From Shewanella sp. 10N.286.48.A6 (lineage in GTDB: Bacteria > Pseudomonadota > Gammaproteobacteria > Enterobacterales > Shewanellaceae), in contig NZ_MCVI01000003.1 in assembly GCF_002873135.1 (NCBI RefSeq), positions 1 through 64,000 of the forward strand: a stretch of 64,000 bases of DNA, written 5' to 3'. Made by a program: the position numbers and the translations under genes. The notes beneath the pieces were generated by a model, which searched no databases, had not been told where the DNA came from, and saw only the letters and a list, made by a program, of their open reading frames with translations. Below, one piece after another: positions 7,818 through 16,936 of the stretch (position 1 is its first letter; each line of letters starts with the position of its first letter).

Positions 7818-8180
7818 TTAAAAATTTCCTAAATTTAAAACATGGTTCATAACAGCTTCAAAGTCACTATGCTCCCCTTCCAATAAAAGCGAAAGTGGTG
7901 TTTGACCGTTAAATAATGAGTGCTGATTTTTCATTGTCATGAAGCCGTAAACATTATTTGGATTTGAAAAAACCTGTCTTAACCCGCCATGGATATTCAA
8001 AATGTAGCTTATACGTTTGACTTGATCTTGAGTTAAGTCATTTTGATTAGCGGCGCTGATGTCGTCTTTATTCTTAAAGCAGAGCAAGACTGATATTTGT
8101 TTTTCATTACAACCCCAATGATCAAGTATCTTTAATACGGCCTTAAGTCCAACTTTAAAATTTTTCTGTGTAAGCTCCAT
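7818..8180 (-). CDS. DUF2384 (MbcA/ParS/Xre) antitoxin-like protein, orphan
   Basis: 120 residues from the ATG at 8180, which has GGGAG seven bases upstream; a longer frame reaching 8246 lacks such a site. The C-terminal half fits the MbcA/ParS toxin-binding domain: ILNIHGGLRQVF, then YGFMTMKNQHSLFNG, TPLSLLLEGEHSDFEAV and a closing helix. The N-terminal half (about 1-55) is helical and may bind DNA. Family members usually neutralise a RES-domain toxin encoded next door. None is present here: the stop codon abuts the IS110 fragment, which may have removed the partner or inserted beside it. Confidence 0.7.
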   Translation of the reverse strand: MELTQKNFKVGLKAVLKILDHWGCNEKQISVLLCFKNKDDISAANQNDLTQDQVKRISYILNIHGGLRQVFSNPNNVYGFMTMKNQHSLFNGQTPLSLLLEGEHSDFEAVMNHVLNLGNF

Positions 8181-8403
8181 AAAAATCTCCCAATAACAAT
8201 AAGTATTTAAAACCAACAACTTAAAGGTCAACGTAATCACTAACATATAAAGTCATACTTGCTAAAAAACCGAAGAGAAGAAAAAACAACCATTACAGTT
8301 GATTTATACAGCAATTAACTGTACAAATAAACAGTAGTACAAATTAATGACTAAATACACGCATCTATAAATAGGGAAATGGGATGATTTAGGAAGTACC
8401 ATT

Positions 8404-8523
8404 ATGCCAAAGACAAAAAAGTTGCTGCTAAACTCGCTTCAATGGCACCAGCATCCAAAGCTCACTACTTTGTTGTCTGGCGATTGCCATCAGCTATCGA
8501 CGCTTCACGATCTTCGGTTTTAG
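8404..8523 (+). pseudogene. truncated paralogue of the ParB-like gene at 8845
   Basis: A 39-codon frame whose start aligns with the protein encoded at 8845. LLLNSLQWHQHPKLTTLLS here corresponds to VLLNSIKLEQHPLLNTLIS there: LLNS, QHP and several Leu/Thr positions are identical. The match ends early at a TAG. GGAAG lies 8 bases before the ATG. It looks like the broken start of a second copy of the same module, diverged rather than recently duplicated. Confidence 0.5.
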
Positions 8524-8844
8524 GCTGGCTCCCAACCTGTATACCTTCCATGTATGAACTCCACTTTTGAACCTTAGAAAAAAGTAATCAGTTCAGTCGC
8601 TACAAATCAATTCGCAACAAAATAATGACCTTTGACTAAAACCTAAAATGAACAAAAAAACGCATTTATAGCAAAAACAGAAAAAATCGCATTTTAAAAC
8701 GCAAATTAGGCCCCTCTATTTCACTTTTCTTCATTTAAACCACTTTAAAATAGCTTTATAGAAAAATTTTTTTACATTCTTAGTTAGATAACTGAATTGA
8801 TTTAAGTGGCTACTTAACTTTTTTGCACTTAAGAGAGAGACAAA
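8524..8844. promoter_or_regulatory. promoter region of recombinase module with TTAAGT dyad
   Basis: A very AT-rich gene-free stretch. Near its end TTAAGT (8802-8807) and ACTTAA (8812-8817) form a dyad with a 4-base spacer, and a third half-site CACTTAAG lies at 8826-8833, just before the ribosome site of the ParB-like gene. This could be an autoregulatory operator. No promoter boxes can be assigned with confidence. Confidence 0.4.
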
Positions 8845-9315
8845 ATGAAGAGCAGATTAAAATCTGTTTTATTGAATTCAATAAAACTAGAGCAGCATCC
8901 TTTACTTAACACATTAATATCAGAAAACCGGTTTTCATTGAATCAATCACCAAGTATTCAATTTCTTTCAGTGGAGCACCTACAGTGCTTGCTACATTCA
9001 TTTCCTATTCCGGTATTAAAACAAGAAAAAGAAGGACATTATTTTATATTAGCAACGATGCCTATTCTGGATATGATTCGCAGTCATAAGGCATCAATAA
9101 AGCTAAAGGTTTCACTCATTATTTATGATGAGCCAGAACTGATCATTTCTACTCTGACACTCATCAAGCCTGCATTACTTTTACCTGAATTCAGATGTTT
9201 ACCACAGCAATTGCACAGTCGACTAGAGAAAGCAAAATTACTTAAATTAGCCATGCCTAGCAAAAAACAGCTTAGTCACTTAGCTCAAATATCCCCTTCT
9301 TGCATTAGAGAGTAA
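8845..9315 (+). CDS. ParB/sulfiredoxin-fold-like protein of recombinase module
   Basis: 156 residues. The stretch SVEHLQCLLHSFPIPVL, then HYFILATMPILDMI, then LKVSLIIYD resembles the N-terminal ParB/Srx fold (iPv - y.l..G - v.v.v). The last 20 residues, SKKQLSHLAQISPSCIRE, look like the first part of a helix-turn-helix cut short. I therefore suspect a small DNA-binding partner of the recombinases downstream. GAGAGAG precedes the ATG. A broken relative lies at 8404. Function unproven. Confidence 0.55.
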   Translation: MKSRLKSVLLNSIKLEQHPLLNTLISENRFSLNQSPSIQFLSVEHLQCLLHSFPIPVLKQEKEGHYFILATMPILDMIRSHKASIKLKVSLIIYDEPELIISTLTLIKPALLLPEFRCLPQQLHSRLEKAKLLKLAMPSKKQLSHLAQISPSCIRE

Positions 9316-9477
9316 ATAAACCTTGAGCAAAACTTAATTCAATAAACTGACCTTATTGATTAAATATTATTCACATTTCAAAAAATGATGATTAGTGGGC
9401 CCAAATTAGCCTCCTTATTTAACTTTTAAGTTGAATTACTTTGATATCGTAAAAAAAAAGCTGGAGCAAGTGAGTGA

Positions 9478-11079
9478 ATGATGAACAATGAAAGCATAAA
9501 GTCAAAAGAGCGATACAAAAATAGTGGGGCGCCATTTCCTGATGCTCAACTTTACGGGTTTAAGCTAATAGCAGCATTATTAAGGTTGAAAAATCGATAC
9601 CCTCCATTACACATAGAAACTGTAACGACATTTGACCGAGCACTTTTTAACTTCTTATATCTATGGTTAACAGGATCATTAGTGTCATGTAAATCAATCA
9701 ATGATATTCCAGATATCACCATAGTAAGTGGTAGCCAACCCTGTCAGCCAAATAGCCTAAGAAGCATCCGTAAGAGTGCTCCTTCTTGGATCGAATACAC
9801 TATCGCCGTTCCAACTAAACATGGCGTTAATTGGCAATGGCAACCAATCCCAAACGGGTTAAACCATTGGTTCTCTAACGCAATAACAAAAACAAAGCAA
9901 ACTGAGAAATGCTGGATATTGGATAAAAAAGAGAAAGAAAAATTTCTATCCTTTATCAATGACAAATGGCGTACTCCTACAGCATTAAAAGGGAAATATC
10001 TGATTCGAAAGGATGTACTGTTTAATTACTTTAATAAAATGGCTCAATGTGATCCTAATCTGCCAACACCGGCAAAAGCTGTACTGCTTGGGGTCAATAA
10101 GTTACATCACTTTAGCGCTTTAAATTATCAACGACGAGATAGCGAACAAATAAGATATGATATTTTCAAAGCCCAAACACATTACTTAGACCGACTACGT
10201 CAAGCCATCACAGAACCAGCATTAATAACATTATTGAGTGCCCCAAAACCGATTACTCATACAGAATCTCAGATCATTCACTATACAGCTAAACAGCAAG
10301 ATTACTTATGCACCCCAGGAAGGATCCCTTCCTTACACTATGATGTATCAACAGCTTTACGAACCTACAATCAAGCCCCACCGATTTATCTAGGTTCACT
10401 ACGACAAGTCAAAGTTGACTCTGTACGTCGTTTTTTTCACGAACTTCATCTTCAGGGTCAAAAGCTTGAGCAAAGTAAACATACTCAAGAAACCTTGCGA
10501 GAGCTCTATAACTTTAGAGTATTTGAACTCGCACTGTTGTTTATTGTGTTAACAAGTACACGCCCCACACACGAAATCACATTTCTGAAAGAGTATTGCT
10601 TTGATAATCATTCTGTCATCGTCTTTGATAAAGGGCGCTATCGCTCTATTTGGTTATGTGAATATTTTCGTCATGCATTATCGCGCTACGAATTTTTGCA
10701 GCAAAACTTGCGTCGTCATACATCAACCACATTTGATACTCCTTTGATGTGGTTTTTAGTTGATAACCAACTGACGGTAAAACCATTATCAGCAAAAACA
10801 TTGCGTCAATTTATGGCGAAATGGTGGGCTAAAGCTAACTCAGGAGACATTGCAGTGCCCTATCAATTACGCCACTTTTTTGCTCAGCACGCCTTAACAT
10901 CGTCATCGCCTACACTCACCTCACAAGATATCGACAGACTGATGGGGCATGCTAATTGGGGCGAGCAACTGGGCAGTGACATGCTATTTCCTGTCGCACA
11001 AAACAAACTGACTTCCTTTTTAAATAAAATCCCTGAGTTTTTAAATTTACCCAAAATAGAAGGGGTTCATCATGGCTAA
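9478..11079 (+). CDS. tyrosine-recombinase-fold protein lacking the nucleophilic tyrosine
   Basis: 533 residues. The C-terminal part has recombinase landmarks: Arg362 in TSTRPTHEI, YQLRH at 462-466 (Arg465), and a GH box LMGHANWGEQLGSDMLF (His491). In active relatives a Tyr follows the GH box by about 9-11 residues; here that position holds hydrophobic residues, and no tyrosine occurs anywhere after the GH box. It is therefore probably catalytically dead or dependent on a partner. The N-terminal 330 residues match nothing I know. The gene overlaps the next by 8 bases. GGAG lies a little far (11 bases) from the first ATG; a second ATG follows at once. Confidence 0.65.
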   Translation: MMNNESIKSKERYKNSGAPFPDAQLYGFKLIAALLRLKNRYPPLHIETVTTFDRALFNFLYLWLTGSLVSCKSINDIPDITIVSGSQPCQPNSLRSIRKSAPSWIEYTIAVPTKHGVNWQWQPIPNGLNHWFSNAITKTKQTEKCWILDKKEKEKFLSFINDKWRTPTALKGKYLIRKDVLFNYFNKMAQCDPNLPTPAKAVLLGVNKLHHFSALNYQRRDSEQIRYDIFKAQTHYLDRLRQAITEPALITLLSAPKPITHTESQIIHYTAKQQDYLCTPGRIPSLHYDVSTALRTYNQAPPIYLGSLRQVKVDSVRRFFHELHLQGQKLEQSKHTQETLRELYNFRVFELALLFIVLTSTRPTHEITFLKEYCFDNHSVIVFDKGRYRSIWLCEYFRHALSRYEFLQQNLRRHTSTTFDTPLMWFLVDNQLTVKPLSAKTLRQFMAKWWAKANSGDIAVPYQLRHFFAQHALTSSSPTLTSQDIDRLMGHANWGEQLGSDMLFPVAQNKLTSFLNKIPEFLNLPKIEGVHHG

Positions 11080-13987
11080 GGGAACACTAACAGCTCAGAT
11101 TATTGTCAACTACCGTGTAGATCAGGGTATGGATTGTGAACAAAGCAAAGATATTCAGTGGGTATGCGATATGCTTAACTCATTAAATATTAAGGAACGA
11201 GCATTATCTCCACAGCAGCTTTTCGAGATCAATAAACACATTAAAAGCATTCCTACTGGTCGACAAAAAACATTATTCAAAGCACTTAATCAAGTCTTGT
11301 TTTACTTAAAAGAAATATGTAATTGGAGTTTACCGGAAGCCAAAGAGCAAGTCTTTCGTGATGAATCGATGATGTGGCTACTTGGTATTTCAAAAAATAA
11401 TCAACTGGCAGGTCAATGTTTTGCCAAATATAAGTCGCAGCGTGAATCTTTTATGAATGAACGATGGCATAACTTAGGTTGGACATTACTCGTTCTGAAC
11501 TTTGAAGTCGCCCCGCTACACTTATCATACTGGCAAAAGATATTATCAACGCCAACTTCTATCGAGTTTTTCGAAGGACAATTTACACTCAAAGTGCCCC
11601 ACTCTAAGCCTATTGCCTCATATGCTAATGAGAAAACGATGAGCTTTACCCGTTATCCACTGCCAGCTTTTCCATTGAGGGTTTTGCAGGATTTTTACAA
11701 ATCAACCACTGAAAATGGGTTAACCATTAAGTCATTATTGGATGCGATGAATCAGTGGGTAGATAATAAACCCTATTACTTCGCACCAATGACATCATCA
11801 GAGTGGCTGCGTACATTTCAATCTTTTTGGCATCATTACTATGTTGTGCCGCCAGTATTATTGCGAGACTTGAGTGATCCTATGCGTCATGTCGCAACAC
11901 TTGAACCCACAAAATCGAGCTTTGTTGATGCCATAAAGAAAAAGTCATTATTCATACCACCATTGAAGCAAACAAATTTCGTTGTTGAAAATAAAGAACT
12001 CGACACTAGAGACGTACAATGGCCCCATAAAGCGCTCATAAAATTTCATAAACAATCGCCTAACAAGCAACATCTAAGGCCAGCAACACCTGCTTGGGAG
12101 CCCAAAAATGTACTTCCAAAACTGTTCTACCTTTTTACGGATGAACTCTTTAATGAGGGTGGGGTTCAAAAGAAAATCCTGCCGCCACAAAGTATCGACC
12201 GCTACACAAACTTTTATAAGAGTTTAAGTCCATTGAGTTTTGATGATGCCTGCGACTCAGAGAAGTTGCATCTTTGGGCACATACTGAATTTGAGCGTTT
12301 AGATGATAAAACCACACCTTGGCATTTATATAATTTTCTGCGCAGTGCAGCGCATCAAGAGCTCACTGACCAGTTAGATTTAAGTCAATTTGAGCGCCCA
12401 GAACTCCCTTCTCTTGTTGATCCATTTTGTCTTAATGTTTCTCAAGTCCATAGTGCTGTAACACTATTACTCTCGTCACAAAATGGTGACGCCATGCAAC
12501 GGCTATTTGCCAGTATAGCAGTCATTCTTGGTTACTATGGGGCAATGCGAAGAGGTGAAGTGTTAAGGCTGCTCCTTGGCCACATAATGGTAAGCCCTCA
12601 AAAAAAGCAGCTTTTCAACATCGTGATAACAAATACTCCAGAGGAACGCACCAAAAACGGTAAGACAAGAATCGTCAGTGCGTTTATGCCTGAATCAGCA
12701 GCTAAGCTTATTAGAATATTACTAAAAATCAAAGCTGGCAGCGATGAAACTAAGCCTTTTCTTGGCTTTCAACACGAATCTATACATGTCCGTTCCAGTC
12801 ATTACATTTACCCTGCAACTCAGGCACTAAAAGCCCTTTTCGGCCCCCAAATACGTTTCCATCATTTACGACATGGCGGAGCAGAGTTACTTTACTTACA
12901 GGGATTGCACCTTGCGTATCAGCGTCAAGGTAGTCACCTATCCAGCATCCTTCAAGATGAAGCAACAGAAGCAATGCTATGTTACGAAAGTTGCTTAGCG
13001 CGATTTGATTTTTGGTTAGAAGGCCGCCCACTTAACGAACTTAATGTAGGGTTACTATTCGACATTATTTCAAAACAATTAGGCCACTCCAGTTATTCAA
13101 CGACTCGCCGCCACTACCTTCATGGCATGGAAAAAACAATTACATTACTTAAGCCTGCTCATCGTCAATACTCAAGAGCAGAACTTCGCTATTTAGTCGA
13201 TATTCCCGTCGCTTCAAATGATATATCACGTATTTTAAGCTCACTTTCCCCTGAGTATTCATTATTGAGCAACAAGGATAAAAAGCAGTTTCAACCCCAA
13301 TTGGCAGAAAGCCAAATTCTAAAAAAAATGAAACTGAGTCACTTTATGGGGGCAAAAAGTATTACGAGCGATAAACAGCCTCACACACATGGCAATGATG
13401 ATTTTGCATCTCTTTGGATAAATTCTTTACCTAAGGACTTTGTCGAAAAACATACATCTTCATTTCATTACTTTTGCAAAACGTCATTTATAGCACTGAA
13501 TAGTGGAACCTTAGACTTCAACACCGTCAGTCATCAATGGCTGCAATTGGCACAAGGGCAATATTTCAACTTTACCAATAAAGAACTAACCGCACTTAAA
13601 ACACTAGGGCCTCCAAAAATTATTCAGCATAAACCAGAGACTAAAGCAAAGGCAGAAACACTTAATCTTCGTTTTAAATGTCAGTGCAACCAAAAAATAT
13701 TGCACGCTGTAAAGACCCTGTGTCACGAAGGTGCGTTAAAGCGTTATAAAGCCATTTTTTTACTTGAACAAAACAGAAAAAACCTTAAAAGCAATAAGTT
13801 GAATATGGTTAAACATCAATTTTTGCGAAAAGGTAATGAGGTTCGCCGACACATCATCCCTACGGGAAATACTCAATTAACCATCACGTTAGAGACCCTC
13901 ATTCCGTCCACGCTGCTACAGCACCCCCTAGAACAATATTTCACACATTTAACCTCACAAAAGGATAACTCACTATGCCAAAATTAA
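11072..13987 (+). CDS. large tyrosine recombinase
   Basis: 971 residues, far longer than XerC/D (about 300). The catalytic set is complete: Arg493 in YGAMRRGEV, HHLRH (His597 to Arg600), the GH box QLGHSSYS (His672) and Tyr682 in RRHYLHG. About 55 extra residues separate HHLRH from the GH box. The first 450 residues and the last 270 are of unknown fold; the last part has a Cys/His cluster (KCQCNQKILHAVKTLCH). It overlaps its upstream neighbour by 8 bases and its downstream one by 13, so the three proteins probably act together, with this one as the strand-cutting subunit. AAGGGG precedes the ATG. Confidence 0.8.
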   Translation: MAKGTLTAQIIVNYRVDQGMDCEQSKDIQWVCDMLNSLNIKERALSPQQLFEINKHIKSIPTGRQKTLFKALNQVLFYLKEICNWSLPEAKEQVFRDESMMWLLGISKNNQLAGQCFAKYKSQRESFMNERWHNLGWTLLVLNFEVAPLHLSYWQKILSTPTSIEFFEGQFTLKVPHSKPIASYANEKTMSFTRYPLPAFPLRVLQDFYKSTTENGLTIKSLLDAMNQWVDNKPYYFAPMTSSEWLRTFQSFWHHYYVVPPVLLRDLSDPMRHVATLEPTKSSFVDAIKKKSLFIPPLKQTNFVVENKELDTRDVQWPHKALIKFHKQSPNKQHLRPATPAWEPKNVLPKLFYLFTDELFNEGGVQKKILPPQSIDRYTNFYKSLSPLSFDDACDSEKLHLWAHTEFERLDDKTTPWHLYNFLRSAAHQELTDQLDLSQFERPELPSLVDPFCLNVSQVHSAVTLLLSSQNGDAMQRLFASIAVILGYYGAMRRGEVLRLLLGHIMVSPQKKQLFNIVITNTPEERTKNGKTRIVSAFMPESAAKLIRILLKIKAGSDETKPFLGFQHESIHVRSSHYIYPATQALKALFGPQIRFHHLRHGGAELLYLQGLHLAYQRQGSHLSSILQDEATEAMLCYESCLARFDFWLEGRPLNELNVGLLFDIISKQLGHSSYSTTRRHYLHGMEKTITLLKPAHRQYSRAELRYLVDIPVASNDISRILSSLSPEYSLLSNKDKKQFQPQLAESQILKKMKLSHFMGAKSITSDKQPHTHGNDDFASLWINSLPKDFVEKHTSSFHYFCKTSFIALNSGTLDFNTVSHQWLQLAQGQYFNFTNKELTALKTLGPPKIIQHKPETKAKAETLNLRFKCQCNQKILHAVKTLCHEGALKRYKAIFLLEQNRKNLKSNKLNMVKHQFLRKGNEVRRHIIPTGNTQLTITLETLIPSTLLQHPLEQYFTHLTSQKDNSLCQN

Positions 13988-15222
13988 TTTTTAACCCAGA
14001 GCACCAACTTTCAATGAGCCATCTTTTGGAAAAAGTCATCAAGTCAGATGCTAAAGCCCGGATCTCATTCATCATCAATGATGAAACATGTAAAATAATT
14101 AACGGAACAGGTGATGACATTCAGATCATCAGCCTTCATTTAGAAAAATCTTGGCGATTAAAAAAGGGAGAATGGAGCCTATCTGCAAGCAGTTTCAAAC
14201 AATGTTGGGGGAATAAGCGCGAGCCCACCCACCTGAAAGAAGACTTTGAAATCGTTCTCGAATATGCCTCCAAAAAAGCTTTGCCATATGTTGATACCTT
14301 GGTTCATGGCGAGTCACGTATTTATATTTATGCCCAAGAAGCCATATCAGAACACCTTGATTTTCTGAAGCTTACTGAACAAGCAAAACAGCACATAGTA
14401 TCGACGACCTCAATAAAATTGATTATCAAAGCAGCGGAAACACACACGCCTTTTGATGCTTTCGAAATTAATAAAGCACAATCAAAAATTCGTATTGAGC
14501 GTGACAATGAAATTATTCCATACGCGCTTCCTAAAACGTTAATCCCAGAATTCGACTTGCTATTAAATAAAGAAAGCGTCGAAAACTTAAGTCGTCTATG
14601 CTATTCAACTCACTCTGACACACTGTCTATTTATACCGATGATGAACGGGCGATATTTAGTGATGGCAATCGCGTCGTATCAAGCTCATTACTTTCTTTA
14701 CGAGATTATGCTCATAAGAAGGAAACGTCTTATACCGTTGAGCAAAAACTGGTGATCCATACCTATACCTTAGAAGAAGATATTGAAATTTATCGCAATA
14801 TGGCCATCGTAAAAAAAGCAAACGAAGCACTGCTATACATCGATAATACTAACGTGATGCTAGCCGGATTAACTAAGGAAACCGGTGGTAATCGATTTTT
14901 GTCAGCGGAGCACATCAGTGAAACACAACCTGCGGTTTACCGCATTAACTTAAGTGCATTGGCAAAGGTAAGAGTTAAAGACGTCACAACAGCCAATCAA
15001 ATCAAGGTGCAATTGCTACTTGGTCAAGATGGTAAGCGAAAGTTGGGTTTCTATAACGATAAAGATTCAACGCATCCTTATGAAAGTGTTTATGATATTG
15101 AGCTCGCACCAGAGAAAATGGCCGAGGTGCTAGAAGCTAAAAAAGCACTCGAATCCAAAATGAAAAATAAGGGCCGAGGTAGTGAGCAACAGGGCGACAT
15201 GTTAGGGTTTGATGACATTTAA
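13975..15222 (+). CDS. third protein of the recombinase trio, unknown
   Basis: 415 residues, no membrane segment. It appears to alternate beta strands and helices; the stretch SIYTDDERAIFSDGNRVVSSS (about 222-242) faintly recalls a sliding-clamp-like strand pair, but I would not assign that fold from this alone. The C-terminus is basic (about 390-405) and then ends QQGDMLGFDDI, a short hydrophobic-acidic tail of the sort used to dock on a partner protein. It is translationally coupled to the large recombinase by a 13-base overlap. A role as accessory or targeting factor for recombination is inference from position only. Confidence 0.6.
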   Translation: MPKLIFNPEHQLSMSHLLEKVIKSDAKARISFIINDETCKIINGTGDDIQIISLHLEKSWRLKKGEWSLSASSFKQCWGNKREPTHLKEDFEIVLEYASKKALPYVDTLVHGESRIYIYAQEAISEHLDFLKLTEQAKQHIVSTTSIKLIIKAAETHTPFDAFEINKAQSKIRIERDNEIIPYALPKTLIPEFDLLLNKESVENLSRLCYSTHSDTLSIYTDDERAIFSDGNRVVSSSLLSLRDYAHKKETSYTVEQKLVIHTYTLEEDIEIYRNMAIVKKANEALLYIDNTNVMLAGLTKETGGNRFLSAEHISETQPAVYRINLSALAKVRVKDVTTANQIKVQLLLGQDGKRKLGFYNDKDSTHPYESVYDIELAPEKMAEVLEAKKALESKMKNKGRGSEQQGDMLGFDDI

Positions 15223-15655
15223 ACGAGCCGCGACAGGGTTAGTGATAAGCCCGTAGTATTGTTCTGCATAGTTAGTGAAACTTTTAAAGTCGAAAGCTTA
15301 ACAACAAAAACACTGGACAAATAAACAGTGTTGGTTATAGTGATAGATGTCTTTTTAACCAATAGTGCTCAATTGAATGCTATTGGGACAAAATACAAAA
15401 TCAGAAGAGCAGAGAATTTAAGAGGTAGGAAGTAAAAGCAGAAGCAGTAAGCAATGGGCTAACTTGCGCGTTTTAAAAGCCCTGTTAACCTAAAGTAACT
15501 TTAAATGAAGCAGTTGGGGCAGAGTGGCGGCAACCACTCTACCCCGTACCGGCTGCGACGACTTTTAATCCAGACCCAGCCGATGAGTAAATTCTAACGA
15601 ATTCCATTGGTAAGGGACAGATCTATTTAACGATCTGTAATCAATGGAGGCCACT
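15223..15655. other. gap between recombinase trio and integrase, with two hairpins
   Basis: No gene. It contains a GC-rich hairpin: GGGGCAGAGTGG (15516-15527) with CCACTCTACCCC (15534-15545), one mismatch, no T-run after it. It also contains an ACAGATC/GATCTGT dyad at 15617-15638 just upstream of the integrase start, in a suitable place for an integrase autoregulatory operator. The GC-rich hairpin could belong to an attachment or transfer site. Confidence 0.45.
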
Positions 15656-16834
15656 ATGGCTCATATTCGCATACGTCCAAACGGGCGCATTCAGTTCGAC
15701 ATGCATCTTTATGGCTGCCGTTTTCGTGAAGGCAGTAAATTGATGGCAACCCCTAAAAACCTCACCCAAGCTAAAGCCATGCTCAAAAAAATGAATGCTG
15801 AGATTGATTTAGGCAGCTTTCAATATCGAGACTATTTTCCGAAAAGTAAAAAAGTCGCTAAATTTGAGCAATTACAGCGCGACAAACACCCTGACCGTGA
15901 ATACCCATTTTTCAATGACTTTGCCCATCAGTGGTTTGAGCGCAAAAAAGGCACCTGGAAAAACAGTTATAAAAGCACCATGCGCAGCACGCTTGATAAA
16001 TACCTTATACCCGAATTCGGTAATACCTTGGTAAATGAAATCACCCTGTCTCAAATAGATTATTTTCGACAAGAATTAATGGAAATAATGAAAGACTGTG
16101 ATACACGCCAATTATCGAATCGCCGGATTAATTTCTTACTTTGGCCTGTAATTGCCATCATTAGCTTGGCCGCTGAAGAATGTAAATTTGAATATCCCTT
16201 AAGACGCTACAAAGCGCTCAAGGAAGAAAAAGCAGAGTCGCACCCAATGACGATTGAAGAGGTGCGCAAGTTTTTAGACAAGGTGCCACAAGAGTGGAAG
16301 GATTACTTTATTATCCGATTTTGGACTGGGATACGTAGCTGCGAGATACACGGCCTTGAATGGCAGCATATTGATTTTGAACACCGTTTAATTCGTATCC
16401 GTCAGAACTGGGTAAATGGTGAGGTCTGTGATGTAAAAACGCCTAAATCACGCCGAGACTTAAAGATGTGCGATACCATCTATGAAGCCTTTAAACGAAT
16501 TAAAGATTCAAGTGAGGCTGGATATGCCCCCTATTCTGATTTTGTGTTTACCGGAAAATCTGGTGCCCCACTGGATACACATTATGTCAGTAAAGCTTTA
16601 TGGTATCCCACATTAATCAAAGCAGGACTTAAACGCAGACGCGCTTACGAGACGCGCCATACAGCAGCGGTGCTTCATATCGCAGCCCTTGAGAATCCCT
16701 TGTACATCTCACAAATGCTGGGTCACAGCGATACCCGCTTATTGTTTGACGTATATGCCCCTTATGTAGCTAATGCATCACGTACTGATGGAAATGCATT
16801 TGATACGCTGATGCGCAGTGAAGGCTTTTCGTAA
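15656..16834 (+). CDS. phage-type tyrosine integrase
   Basis: 392 residues. The N-terminal arm-binding region (MAHIRIRPNGRIQFDMHLYG) is of the type found in phage and island integrases; a SAM-like core-binding domain follows (about 85-170), then the catalytic domain with Arg227 (WTGIRSCEI), YETRHT (Arg334), LGHSDTR and the final DVYAPY. All catalytic elements are present. An earlier ATG at 15644 is in frame, but GGAGG at 15646-15650 sits 5 bases before the ATG at 15656, so the latter is chosen. The gene ends 102 bases from the galU stop, facing it, and probably marks the island's junction with the core chromosome. Confidence 0.88.
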   Translation: MAHIRIRPNGRIQFDMHLYGCRFREGSKLMATPKNLTQAKAMLKKMNAEIDLGSFQYRDYFPKSKKVAKFEQLQRDKHPDREYPFFNDFAHQWFERKKGTWKNSYKSTMRSTLDKYLIPEFGNTLVNEITLSQIDYFRQELMEIMKDCDTRQLSNRRINFLLWPVIAIISLAAEECKFEYPLRRYKALKEEKAESHPMTIEEVRKFLDKVPQEWKDYFIIRFWTGIRSCEIHGLEWQHIDFEHRLIRIRQNWVNGEVCDVKTPKSRRDLKMCDTIYEAFKRIKDSSEAGYAPYSDFVFTGKSGAPLDTHYVSKALWYPTLIKAGLKRRRAYETRHTAAVLHIAALENPLYISQMLGHSDTRLLFDVYAPYVANASRTDGNAFDTLMRSEGFS

Positions 16835-16884
16835 ATAGCTTTGGGTTTAAAATCCCCATTTTAAAATTTTGCCTCTAAAAGCAA

Positions 16885-16911
16885 AAAACCAACTCATTGT
16901 GAGTTGGTTTT
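16885..16911. terminator. bidirectional terminator between integrase and galU
   Basis: CCAACTCA (16889-16896), loop TTG, TGAGTTGG (16900-16907), flanked by A-run and T-run, so it can stop transcription from both convergent genes. Confidence 0.85.
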
Positions 16912-16936
16912 GTTGGTAATTCAAAAGTAATCTAAT

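Noticed and set aside
9744..9965. 73-codon minus-strand frame inside the recombinase gene
   Set aside because: It lies wholly antisense to a gene with recombinase motifs and has no ribosome site or family pattern.
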